DNA of 64,000 bases from Craterostigma plantagineum (lineage: Eukaryota > Streptophyta > Magnoliopsida > Lamiales > Linderniaceae), in assembly GCA_027422505.1 (NCBI GenBank), contig JAPQWV010000017.1:20275501-20339500 (forward strand), written 5' to 3'. How positions within the stretch are numbered: position 1 is the stretch's first letter; each line of letters opens with the position of its first letter. The translations under genes and the position numbers were made by a program. Positions 1 through 9,201 of the stretch are shown in pieces. The notes beneath the pieces were generated by a model. That model saw only the letters and a program-made list of their open reading frames with translations, had not been told where the DNA came from and searched no databases.

Positions 1-2464
1 TTTTCTGAAAGACAGGTCGAGTGGATCGGGAGACGTTCAATTTATGCTCGATGATCCCCCTGTCGATGCCTATCATGTCCTTAGAGGTCCATGCGAACGC
101 GTCTTTGTTCCTTTTTAGCAATCTGATTAAGCCTTCCCTCAGGTCCTGGGGAAGATCCTTCGCAACTTTGACTATCCCTTCTGGCGGATTGATCACCACT
201 TCTTCGGTTTCTTCTTCATGGTCTTCTTTTTGGGCAGTTCCAATGGCGTACAACGTTTCTCTTCCTCTCGGATGATCCTCCTTTCGGGTTCTGGCGGACT
301 TGGTCTCGGCGCGAACCTCTTCCACGAAGCATTTTCTGGCCATCTTGCGATCTCCCACAACTTCCCCAACCTTGTCCCCTACGGGGAATTTTATCTTTTG
401 GTGTAGGGCCGAAGCAATGGCCTTGAAAGAGGTCAGGGCAGGTCTCCCTAGGATGATGTTGTACGGGCTCGTTCCATTGATGACCATGAATGGCGACATC
501 CGCGTTTTCCGAGTGTCCCCTTTCCCGAGGGTGAGTGGGAGATGCAGGATCCCCACGGCCTCGATGCAGTGTCCCGTGAAGCCAAACAGAGCCGTTTCCA
601 CCTTGTCCATAGAGTATGCTCCCAAGTCCATTTGATCGAGGGCCTTCTTGTATATTATGTTGACGGAGCTCCCATTATCGACGAAAACCTTGCCAACGTC
701 ATGGTTGGCCACCTCAGCTCGAATGACTAAGGCGTCCTCATGAGAATCGTCGCCTCCATGAAAATCCTCAGGACCAAAGCTGATAGTAGGTCCCGAGCGC
801 TTACTTCCTATCTTGATTTCAAAGTTTTTCAACCGGCGAACCCCGGCCTTCCTTGCTCGGTTTGAATCCCCTCCTGTAGGTCCTCCCGAGATTATGTTGA
901 TCTGTCGGGGTGCGGTCCTTTCGGGTGATCTCCGGTGTCCCGCGCCTCTATTGTCCTGGTTCCTCAAAGTGTCATTCCTTACTGGCCTGGGGCCTCGCCT
1001 CTCGTCCCCTTCCGGTGTTCTTCTAGGCGCCTCTTTCTGATTTTGAGGCAGGCGGTCTTGTCGGGTGTTAAACCGATTCCCCGCCCCAGGATATCTGGGC
1101 CTGGTCCCGAAGCCACCCTCATTCCCCGCAAGCTTGGCTCGTGCTTCGGGGTTGGTTGCGATTAACTTTTCTAGCTCTCGATTCAGCTGAAAACACTCCT
1201 CTGTAGTATGCCCGTATTCGTGGTGATAATTGCAGTAAGTGTTAGATATTGGTCTCCTAGGGTTGCCTTCAATGTAAGGTGGTCGACGAAGAAAATCATT
1301 TTCCTCACATATCTCCAGTGCTCGCATTTTGTTCACGCGCAGCTTCGGGTAATCCACCCTAGGAAACGGAGGCATCGGATAGGGGCGATCATCCCTTCGG
1401 GGAAACACCCTGCGATCTTGGTTTCTCGGTGGGCTCTTTCGACGCTCTCGTGGAGGACTTTTGCGTTTCCTATCCTCGGGCTCCCGAGCCTGCAATTCTT
1501 CTACTCGGACATATTTCTCGACCCGAGCCACCAATTCCTCTACCGTGGTGGGATATTTCTTCACCAGCGATCTGAACAGATCCCCGTCCCTCAGGCCGTG
1601 ATGGAAAGCTCCAATAAGCAACTCAGGCGCAATGTTGGGGACCTCCATCTTTACTTGATTGAAACGTCGAAGATAATCTCTTAGGCTTTCCCTGTCGCCC
1701 TGTTTAATGTTTAACAATTTTACTGCGGAAGAGGGGCGTCTTCTGTTGCTTGAGAAGTACTTCAAAAAGTGGCTGGTTAAGTCGTGAAAGCTTCTGATTC
1801 CTCCTGGGGGCAAGAGAGTGAACCATTGTTGGGCTCCTCCTGCCAGAGTAGTCACAAAGAGTCGGCATTTAATGGGGTCGCTAAGCTGGTATAACGCCGC
1901 ATTTCCTTCAAAAGCAGCTAAATGGTCTTCTGGTGGCCCGGAACCATCATACTTCTTCATTTCAAAAGATCGGAAGTGTTCGGGCAGCGGAGCCGTGAGC
2001 ACCTCGGGGGAGAACAGCGAGGCCCGAGGGATGATTGGGGCTTCGGGCGGATTTGCGAGATTTTGAAGCTGGCGAATCTCCTCTCTCATTCTTTCCAAGT
2101 CGGCCGCCTGTTGATCGGCGTGCTGTTGATCCATGCGTTGCTGGTCGGCTCGTCTCCTTCTCTCGGCTCGGGCTCTCCTCTGCATTGACGCCAGGGTATG
2201 ATCACCGTCGCTCCGTTCTCCAGTGCCCGATTGAGCGTCTCGCTCCTCATTGTCCTCGTGCTGGCTTTCCTCTCGTCTGGCGTCACGTCCTCCATTCTGT
2301 CCGAATCCATTGCCTCTCCGGTTCCTTTCAGCCATCAGGACTCCCACGTCAGCACCGATTCTTTGCATCTCTTGCATGATTGCCGCGAACATCGCGGCTG
2401 GATTCGCCGGGTTCGGACTGTTGCCGTCGGGTTGCGGCACACGATCATTTTCGACAACTACCAT
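1..2464 (-). CDS. Ty3/gypsy gag-pol polyprotein, N-terminal part, Tat-like lineage; runs off the left edge
   Basis: Read on the minus strand from the ATG at 2464, the frame stays open to the window edge (821 codons, no stop). In order it shows a Gln/Glu/Arg-rich coil (about residues 50-140), a retrotransposon gag domain (about 160-310, with GGAQQWFTLLPPGG), a modified zinc knuckle near 411 (CNYHHEYGHTTEEC, a Cys/His pattern rather than plain CCHC), an aspartic protease near 594 (VDNGSSVNII, later SPYNIILGRPAL), and the entry to reverse transcriptase (HKLNVSRSTRP) just before the edge. The protein packages element RNA, matures itself and copies RNA to DNA. The primer site and LTR lie directly upstream at 2495-3290. 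The start was chosen because it is the first ATG after the primer site. The protease triplet reads D-N-G instead of D-S/T-G. Tat-like assignment rests on the knuckle form and primer-site type and is an inference. Confidence 0.85.
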   Translation of the reverse strand, partial: MVVVENDRVPQPDGNSPNPANPAAMFAAIMQEMQRIGADVGVLMAERNRRGNGFGQNGGRDARREESQHEDNEERDAQSGTGERSDGDHTLASMQRRARAERRRRADQQRMDQQHADQQAADLERMREEIRQLQNLANPPEAPIIPRASLFSPEVLTAPLPEHFRSFEMKKYDGSGPPEDHLAAFEGNAALYQLSDPIKCRLFVTTLAGGAQQWFTLLPPGGIRSFHDLTSHFLKYFSSNRRRPSSAVKLLNIKQGDRESLRDYLRRFNQVKMEVPNIAPELLIGAFHHGLRDGDLFRSLVKKYPTTVEELVARVEKYVRVEELQAREPEDRKRKSPPRERRKSPPRNQDRRVFPRRDDRPYPMPPFPRVDYPKLRVNKMRALEICEENDFLRRPPYIEGNPRRPISNTYCNYHHEYGHTTEECFQLNRELEKLIATNPEARAKLAGNEGGFGTRPRYPGAGNRFNTRQDRLPQNQKEAPRRTPEGDERRGPRPVRNDTLRNQDNRGAGHRRSPERTAPRQINIISGGPTGGDSNRARKAGVRRLKNFEIKIGSKRSGPTISFGPEDFHGGDDSHEDALVIRAEVANHDVGKVFVDNGSSVNIIYKKALDQMDLGAYSMDKVETALFGFTGHCIEAVGILHLPLTLGKGDTRKTRMSPFMVINGTSPYNIILGRPALTSFKAIASALHQKIKFPVGDKVGEVVGDRKMARKCFVEEVRAETKSARTRKEDHPRGRETLYAIGTAQKEDHEEETEEVVINPPEGIVKVAKDLPQDLREGLIRLLKRNKDAFAWTSKDMIGIDRGIIEHKLNVSRSTRPVFQK

Positions 2465-2494
2465 ACTGAATTTCTACTAGTGAGAAACCTAAAC

Positions 2495-2514
2495 GTTCCC
2501 ACAGACGGCGCCAA
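2495..2514 (-). promoter_or_regulatory. Primer-binding site of the Tat-like element
   Basis: On the minus strand this reads TTGGCGCCGTCTGTGGGAAC. It sits 5 bases inside the LTR end and 30 bases before the gag ATG. The TGGCGCC start is the form seen in Tat/Athila-type plant elements, where a tRNA 3' end primes minus-strand DNA synthesis. Which tRNA it pairs with was not checked. Confidence 0.75.
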
Positions 2515-2519
2515 GTTGA

Positions 2520-3290
2520 TGCCGCCGAAAAATGGATCTACCGCGTCGGACGACTAACAGACTTCTTCCTGCCTAGATTCCACCGCGCAAGTTACCTAAT
2601 CACTCGAAAACAGGATAAGGGTTGTGGGTCGTTTGCCCTCTTGCCTAGGTCAAGAGGGTAATCTCCATGTTCCAGGTGTAAAGTGGCATAAAAGTGATGT
2701 GTGGTGTGTGTTTATGAGTAATTAATTGGACAGAGTAACGGTAGGATACACGAGAAGAGACATACCTGTTCTTGAGTGCGTTGGTAATATTTATAGGCTT
2801 CTGCCCTTAGGCGGTTTTCCAACGGTTGAGACCCACGTTCCGCGATCCTAGGGGTCGAGCTTCCTTATCGCCCATGATGGCACGTTTCCTAAACCTATCG
2901 AGTGTCAGACGGTTATTCTGCACGTCTTATTTGCATCATCGTGGGCGAATCGTGGCAGTTTTCGAGTTGGATGACCGCTACTCTCGAGGGCAAGGTCTTC
3001 CCTCGGACTCGGGAAATATACCCGAGTCCTTCCTTTCCTCTCGGGTAGCTTCCTGGAGTGTTTTCGAGGGTACGAGTCCCTCGGATCGGGAGCCCGAGGA
3101 TCTCCTTATGCTTACGTTCCGAGGGGACGAGTCCCTCGGATGGAGCGCCCGAGGATCTCCTTATGCTTACGTTCCGAGGGGCTTGGTTCTTCGTCGCAGG
3201 TATTGTCCTATGGTCCTCGAATGAGGTTGTTAGGTTAGTTGAGATGGGTCGGGTGTTTTGCCGCGGGGTCGATTAGACCCGAGGGTAACA
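2520..3290 (-). mobile_element. 5' LTR of the Tat-like Ty3/gypsy element
   Basis: In element orientation the LTR begins TGTTACCCTCGG (at 3290) and ends GGCGGCA (at 2520), a TG...CA frame of about 771 bp. It has a TATAAATA box on the minus strand at 2788-2795, suitable for element transcription. The inner end is fixed by the primer site; the outer end at 3290 is the best TG and is less certain because the partner LTR lies outside the window. A 55-bp tandem duplication lies in the upstream part. Confidence 0.65.
3072..3181 (-). repeat. Two-copy 55-bp tandem repeat in the LTR
   Basis: Bases 3072-3126 and 3127-3181 are two adjacent copies of a 55-bp unit that differ only in a short central stretch (ATCGGGAGC against ATGGAGCGC). 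It lies upstream of the TATA box in element orientation, where LTR enhancers are often duplicated. Confidence 0.9.
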
Positions 3291-4859
3291 CTTACCTTTT
3301 TCATCTCGAATTCAATCCTGCAAAAACTAATACAGTCTCGACATTCCTAATTTGGAGAAATTATATCACTCGAAACCACCCCTTTTATTATCGAGATCAT
3401 CTAAGCTTCGATCGAAATATACCTTCCTACGATTAGTACCTTATAAGAGCTCTAAGAAACCCTAATTCTTTCTTCTTGTCCTAGGTTAACGTGAAGTGCG
3501 AAATATATAGATTTAAAACAGATTTATTAGCTTTAGATAAACTATATCTGAAATAATTTGAAACATAGATGAATACCTAATAAATTATACTTCTTTCAAG
3601 CTGGCTTTCGTTGGATCCTCTTTTTTTTTTTTTTTTTTTCTCTACTCCACCACACCTTCAGTCATTTCCTTGAGTCTGTATTGTTAATCTTCTCCTTTCC
3701 TTATCTCGTTTGTTACTTGTAATGCTAATCAAATGATGTCATACCTTACTTTAGTAATTCCTATCTTATCTTCATGAGCTAACTATTATAATAATATTGT
3801 TATAGGTTTCCCTTTATGTTAAGTAATTGAATAATTCTTAATGTTTTGAAATTCTAATCAACATAAATCGATATCTTCTTCCAAGAATCATTAAGTTTCC
3901 AATTATTGTTATTACTTAAGTCTTAAATTACTCTAGGTTTTGTCTTTAGCTTTTGAAAGTTTGGATTTATCCTTTCATACTTATTATGTATTAGTTTCTA
4001 AAGAATTGTAACGTTTACCTAATACCATCACAAGCCACATGTTAATATTTTATGTTTTGCATTAGTTATCTTTAATCATAAAATCTCAAGATTTATATCA
4101 TAAATCTCGACATCAGCTAAATGGATCTCGGCTCTATTAGGAGTTTCGATATAAATCTCGATATAATACATTCAAGGGTTCCACATTGATTTAATAGTAC
4201 CCAAGGATTTCGAAGTCAACATAAAACTAGATATCGACATTACATGCAACGAAATTAGTCTCGAAGCTAAATCTCGTATTAGATCTCGAGCTATGTTTGT
4301 AAAAATTTCGAGATGTGTATATATATAAGATGTCGATATATTTTACATTACGGACAAGATTTCAATATAAAATTTCGAACTAAGCTTCTAACTTCCTAAG
4401 GATTTCGAGACTACATCTCATAAACATTTCCATTCGACTTTTTCAATATCACCATATCGAGATCTTGTTTCAAGTTCATCAACCTATCTCGAGATCCTAT
4501 TTCAACTTCTTTAATATTTCGAAACATCTATTTATTTCAAGATTCTAGTTTAAGTTCCATTTCAAATTTCGATCTACAATCTCAACTTCTCCAAATCTCT
4601 ATGTCGAATTCCTTCTTTCAACTTTCCCTATCCATCATCATCCTAAAATAAATTATCCATAAAGAAACCCTAAGTTTCCGAAATTGTAATATTTCGAAAT
4701 TCTCTTTTCAAAATTTCTAAAACTACATACCTAATTTCCAAATAATGTTGAATATCATATAGTCATGAAATTAAATAAATCCTAAATGTAAAATCATATA
4801 AACACATAATATGCATGCAAATTTATTGGCCAACTTACTCACGGAACTCGAGTATTACA
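3291..4859 (-). mobile_element. Old Del/Tekay-family LTR fragment
   Basis: The right end, ACTCACGGAACTCGAGTATT then ACA at 4859, matches the LTR ends at 50271 and 57754. The stretch before it is AT-rich and dense in TCGA-centred words (TCTCGATAT, TTCGAAGTC), as in the 48.7-49.4 kb part of those LTRs. No polypurine tract follows, so this is a solo or truncated LTR and not an element end. The left limit is where the Tat-like LTR begins and may be an insertion point. A run of 20 T occurs near 3619-3640. Confidence 0.6.
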
Positions 4860-5157
4860 TTAGGTGAAGAACGTAAGAAGCTCTATTCTAAGATTAAAAT
4901 TTTGGAAAATCTTCTTGCGACTTCCAAGACCGATGAAGCGAAGTCTGATCATTCTAAAAATTCATCTTCCGTCGATATACCTTATATTCTTAAGAAGATA
5001 GAGGATTTAAATTCCACATTAGAAACGGATAGAAAGAATTTTGAACCAGAAAAGTATACACTTCTAACTGAGATATCTAATCTAAAAGATACCTCGATTT
5101 CAAAACATGATAAAGGGACGCAAACGGATGATCTTGTTCCTACCATAATTTCCTAAT

Positions 5158-5428
5158 GTATTCGCCACCTTCATCGAGCCCTGTCGTAAATTGATGAATT
5201 CATTAATCCGCCATGGGCGGGCTGCCTGGGCGGCTTGGGCGCCATCCGCGCGCTGCGGCCGGACCTTTGTGGCACGGCGGCATGGGACTGCACCCTGCCG
5301 GGCAGCGTTGGGACGCAGCGCGCATGGTGCCCAGGCAGCCCGCCCATATGCCTGGCAGATATGCGCGGCGGCACGCGCACGGAGCCCGCCCAGGCACGCG
5401 CGCGGCTCGGGCACAGCAACGACTTCTA
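5158..5428. other. GC-rich foreign block joined to a scrap of Del gag
   Basis: The first ~50 bases (5158-5208) match, on the minus strand, the [10 protein letters not shown] segment of the Del/Tekay gag found at about 33115-33155 and 54244-54293. The remaining ~220 bases are strongly GC-rich, unlike the AT-rich surroundings, and open in several frames only because of composition. The block is bordered on both sides by CTAAT (5153-5157 and 5429-5433), which may be a 5-bp target duplication. I do not recognise the GC-rich part. Confidence 0.55.
5213..5347. repeat. Inverted repeat (19-nt perfect arms) in the GC-rich block
   Basis: ATGGGCGGGCTGCCTGGGC at 5213-5231 is the exact reverse complement of 5329-5347. 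Pairing goes on imperfectly inward (about 5238-5257 with 5314-5330), giving a long GC-rich hairpin with a loop of roughly 55-97 nt. Confidence 0.85.
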
Positions 5429-6040
5429 CTAATTCTAAGTCACTGGCGACTAGAGCTTTATATGATAATAATAATTCTAAGCCAATATTGACTGAAGCTG
5501 AAACGTTAAGTAAAAGTCGAGCTTTAAAGATAGCTAAGTAACAAATGAAAATTAGGAAGGAGAAAGGAAAAGCAAAACTTTCTGCGAAAATTAAAATCGA
5601 AAATGTTCAAGAGTTTTCCTCTCCCATTCCTATCAAAAGAGAAGCGTGCAAAGAAGAAGTTCCAAGCTCAGGCAAGCAAACTTCTCAAGCCCCCAAATCA
5701 TCTCTTTCTTTAAAGAATGATAGATGTGGAATTGCTTACCCATCCAAAAATGTTATTCTTTCTAGTAAGCTGAGTTCTAAGAAAAATCATCGTTTTGATG
5801 TGAATCGTGTAAACACTTCACGTAGGAAGAACATTTCATGTACTAACAATGCCTATAATTCTATATGTTCTTATGCCTTCCTCAAATATTCAGTCCATGT
5901 TAAGTCTGAGAAACATCTTATGCGACTGGCGTCGGATAAAATTTTTAAATCTTCTTCGAATAACACGTTCACTTGTGTGCAGTGTCATACCCGTGTCAAA
6001 TTAGTCCTAAATGGGTACCTAAAGCTACAATAATGGATGT

Positions 6041-8840
6041 TTTAGGACAAGATTTGACACCTAATGTGCTTAACCCGTTTTCTGCTAATAAGGGAGGACC
6101 CATCCAAAAATGGATACCAAAATCCCGATAATGTTTTGCAGATATCCCAGCATGGGTAGGTACTAGGAGAGCTGCTCCAACTCATGACTGGTATGCGACG
6201 AGGGCAGCCAAACATCCCAACGTGTATGGCATCTCGGGTTGCTCCACTTACACGACTGGTTAGCGATGCGAGCAACCAAACGTAGGTAAATTCTAAATAT
6301 GCATTCCATAGTTAAACGTTTGGCATGCATATCGAAATGAAAAGACTATATACCTACTTTGAAACTAAAGGGTACATTATAGTTATGCATGCTTCAAAAA
6401 GACTTTAAATTTCAAATTTTAGTATGCATATGAACTGAAATGACTAAAAACCCTCCTATAGATACATATTCATTATGCATACATCTTAAAGAATTTTCGA
6501 GCTTAACCTTATACGTATGCATATAAGCTGAATTTATATATGCCTTTATTTTTCCAAAATGGACATGTTTAAATATGCATTCTCATAACCTTGCGAGATT
6601 TTGAAATTCATAAGGCGTCTTCCGTAGTCAACTAATAAATGCCATTTTTCCTATTTGAGCTAATATTGAGGGGGAGAAAATCTATGTCTAAAGAGAAACA
6701 ACTCTTATATTTGTCTTAAGGGGAGCAATAATTAAATTTTTGAGGGGGAGTGAACTTAATGTGTGAACTTAAGGAAAGAGACTCTCAAACAATAATTTTA
6801 ATCCGAATATGCATCTTTTGAGGGGAGTAATTCAGTTTTAAGAAGCATGATTTGAGGGCGATGATTTTTAAAATATATATATATATATGTGTGTGTGTGT
6901 GCCTATATATAATATATAAATAATATAATATATAGTTACTATCATATTATTAGTAAGATAATTTTTCATATATATAGAAACAAAAAAAAAAACAAAAACA
7001 AAAAAAAAAGAAAGAAAAGGAAAGGCCAAAAAAAAGGAAAAAGAAAAGGCCTCATACTCTCGTAATCTTGCTTCAAAAGAATTCTCCTGTCTTCTAAAGA
7101 TAAACTTCAAGGACGAATCTCCAGCCTATAACAGTCAACTCTCTTCAAAAGGCGATGGTGGCTTCTAGTGCTAACTCGACAATGACCTCAACAGACCTAC
7201 TCCGAACCGCTGACCAAAATCAAGCAGCATGCATCACTTCATACCGGATGTATGGATTTCAAGTTCCCATGGTTCAGTCAGACTAAACCGAACCTATCCC
7301 CGGAACATAGCCGAGTGTTAGTGACGATCTCAAACTCATAAAGCTACCCGTATTTGAAAAATTTTGACAAGACCGAAAGTGGAAGATACAAAATTTCCTT
7401 AGTCACAAATTACTCGGACCAACCCCCATAGGTACAGGTGCTAATTTTATTAGCTCTCGGGTAGAAGTCGCCGCATTAGCTCCAACGGCGCATGCACAAC
7501 CGAGCCTTACCCACTCATCTATCTTCCAACAGACCGATGTTTCATTAAATCACGGGGAGCCACGTAATCTATCACTGCTTCACTTGGAAGCAGGAGATAT
7601 TGAACTAAGTGGTAGTCGGCCCCACACCACTGAATTTTATTGAACACTCGAGTCTAGTGTGTCCTCACTATCCAAATATTTTTATATCTTTTTAGGACAC
7701 ATACACTTTTTCCTTATCTGTACTTTGTGACCAGATCAGAACTTTCGTAGACATGTCCTACTACGACATGCTTCGATGATCGGAAGGAAGTCCTACCGTT
7801 GCAACATCAAAACAACAACGGCTTCAGGCCATCGTCTTCGAGCTAGTCTCAATAACGATGTAAACGGAATGCCTATGTGGCTCCGGATTTTCAGTCCTGT
7901 TCTCACAGGCCACGTCTCAGAGTTTAACTCTGAAGTCGTGTCGATGGACAGCCTTTGTGGCTCCGTCAGGTTATTACCCAACCTAAGTACCCACCAATTC
8001 CGTTGTGCATAGTGCTCTGAAGCTGGGCTCTCGTGCTCTTTTGAGGGATAATCTGAAGGAGCCCAAACATATTTTCGGAAAATACACACCACGTACCTCC
8101 TTCTGGAACCGTGAGCACCAATCAACTCCATTATCTTGTCCTGACGACGCGTTCTCTTGCCAAAGACGATGCCCCATTTTGACCCATCGCATGATCTCCC
8201 TAGCTCGATCTTCATGAGGGAGAGGAGAAATAAAGCAAAATGGGAGCAGCACCACGACGAAAGTGCAATACAGATCAGAAAATGCCAAATCTCAAGCGTC
8301 GTCAAAGAATCAAGCGAGACCACAGAGTCCAACGATTGAAGTTGTCGTCTCATGTACGACTCTCCGACTTTAAAGAAACACCCCAACCGCAACGCAAGGT
8401 TGAACAAACGTAGGGGGAGTTGAGCTACAATCGAACGGAGAGATCGGACACAAATGACAAGATACGACAAACAACTTCAGCATGGACTTCAAGAATCAAA
8501 GCTGCCGACTCGTGTACAGCTCTACGAGTTTAAAGAAAACTCCCAATCCCAACACAAGGTTGAACAAATGTAGGGAGAGTCGCGACTATCGAAGGGATAG
8601 CTGGAACACAAGAAGAGAAGATCCAACAAGCAGCTTTGAACACTTACGAGAAGAGAAGTTCAAGAGACGGTGAGCTTGAAGATCTTTTAAAGAAGATGCC
8701 ACAAGACAAGACAAAGGAGGATGTGATTGAAGAAGAACACATGCAAACGCTTTCGCGTACGCAAATTTAATACGTGTTCTCTGAGGACTCAGTACGATTA
8801 CAAGACGAAGATAACCAGTGCTGAATTGCAAATCGAACAC
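6041..8840 (+). other. Non-coding internal region of the copia-like element with repeated polypurine-like motifs
   Basis: No supported gene lies here. TGAGGGGGAG-like motifs recur near 6668, 6717, 6739, 6819 and 6851, echoing the true polypurine tract at 8841. Bases 6868-6960 are a TA/TG microsatellite and 6976-7050 an A-rich tract. Two diverged direct repeats of about 140 bp (8341-8480 and 8500-8640) share AGGTTGAACAAA(C/T)GTAGGG. The 225-codon minus-strand frame at 7793-8470 runs against the element and resembles nothing I know. Confidence 0.5.
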
Positions 8841-8850
8841 AAAGGGGGAG
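8841..8850 (+). promoter_or_regulatory. Polypurine tract of the copia-like element
   Basis: AAAGGGGGAG two bases before the LTR start is the usual plus-strand primer position of plant Ty1/copia elements. Confidence 0.75.
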
Positions 8851-8852
8851 AT

Positions 8853-9196
8853 TGTTAGGAATTTATTGTGTTCATTTAATTATTTAATCTTAATCTTGTA
8901 ATTTATTTAAGTGAACTGGGCTTTAATGTTTTAGAGCCCAGTGATCTTATTCTTGTAATGGACTTAGAAGGGCTCAAGTATTATATACCAAGATGTGGTA
9001 TAAATACTAAAACCCTAACACATAGTTAGGTTTGTCTGTGTGCGTGATAATCAATAAGAAGAGAACTTTCAGAGAAGGAGCCGTCCAACCCTCCTCAAGA
9101 ACGCACGCACACACACCACGCTAGGTGAATTCTTCCATTTATTTTCGTGGTATAATTGCTTGAAATATGCTTTAGTTGGATAAGTACGGACCAACA
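8853..9196 (+). mobile_element. 3' LTR of the copia-like element
   Basis: It starts TGTTAGGAATTT directly after the polypurine tract and probably ends GGACCAACA at 9196 (an earlier CA at 9137 is possible). A TATAAATA box is at 8999-9006. The LTR abuts WAK coding sequence, so the insertion has removed or separated the 5' part of that gene. The other LTR was not found in the window. Confidence 0.65.
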
Positions 9197-9201
9197 TAAA
9201 C

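Larger units (their letters stand above)
4860..6040 (+). pseudogene. Degraded Ty1/copia-like gag region with coiled coil, interrupted by an insert
   Basis: The first segment (4860-5156) encodes a lysine/glutamate-rich coiled-coil protein (LGEERKKLYSKIKILENLLA). After a foreign block at 5158-5428 the same character resumes (5430-6031), with a basic KIRKEKGKAKL stretch, a Cys pair (CVQC) and WVPK/WIPK-type motifs near 6012 and 6106. Such motifs after the gag knuckle are familiar from SIRE-like Ty1/copia elements. Stops at 5154 and after 6031 and the insert show it is broken. No protease, integrase or reverse transcriptase follows before the LTR at 8853, so the element is non-autonomous. The copia assignment is moderate: it rests on weak motifs plus the downstream polypurine tract and LTR. 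Confidence 0.45.

Noticed and set aside
21..2379. Many plus-strand open frames across 21-2379.
   Set aside because: They are shadows of the 821-codon minus-strand gag-pol frame, which has the domain motifs.
5171..5541. Overlapping Ala/Arg/Gly-rich frames in four to five readings.
   Set aside because: They are open only because the block is GC-rich; no frame has a recognisable domain.
7793..8470. A 225-codon minus-strand frame.
   Set aside because: It opposes the host element, shows no domain, and overlaps the start of the diverged direct repeats at 8341-8640.
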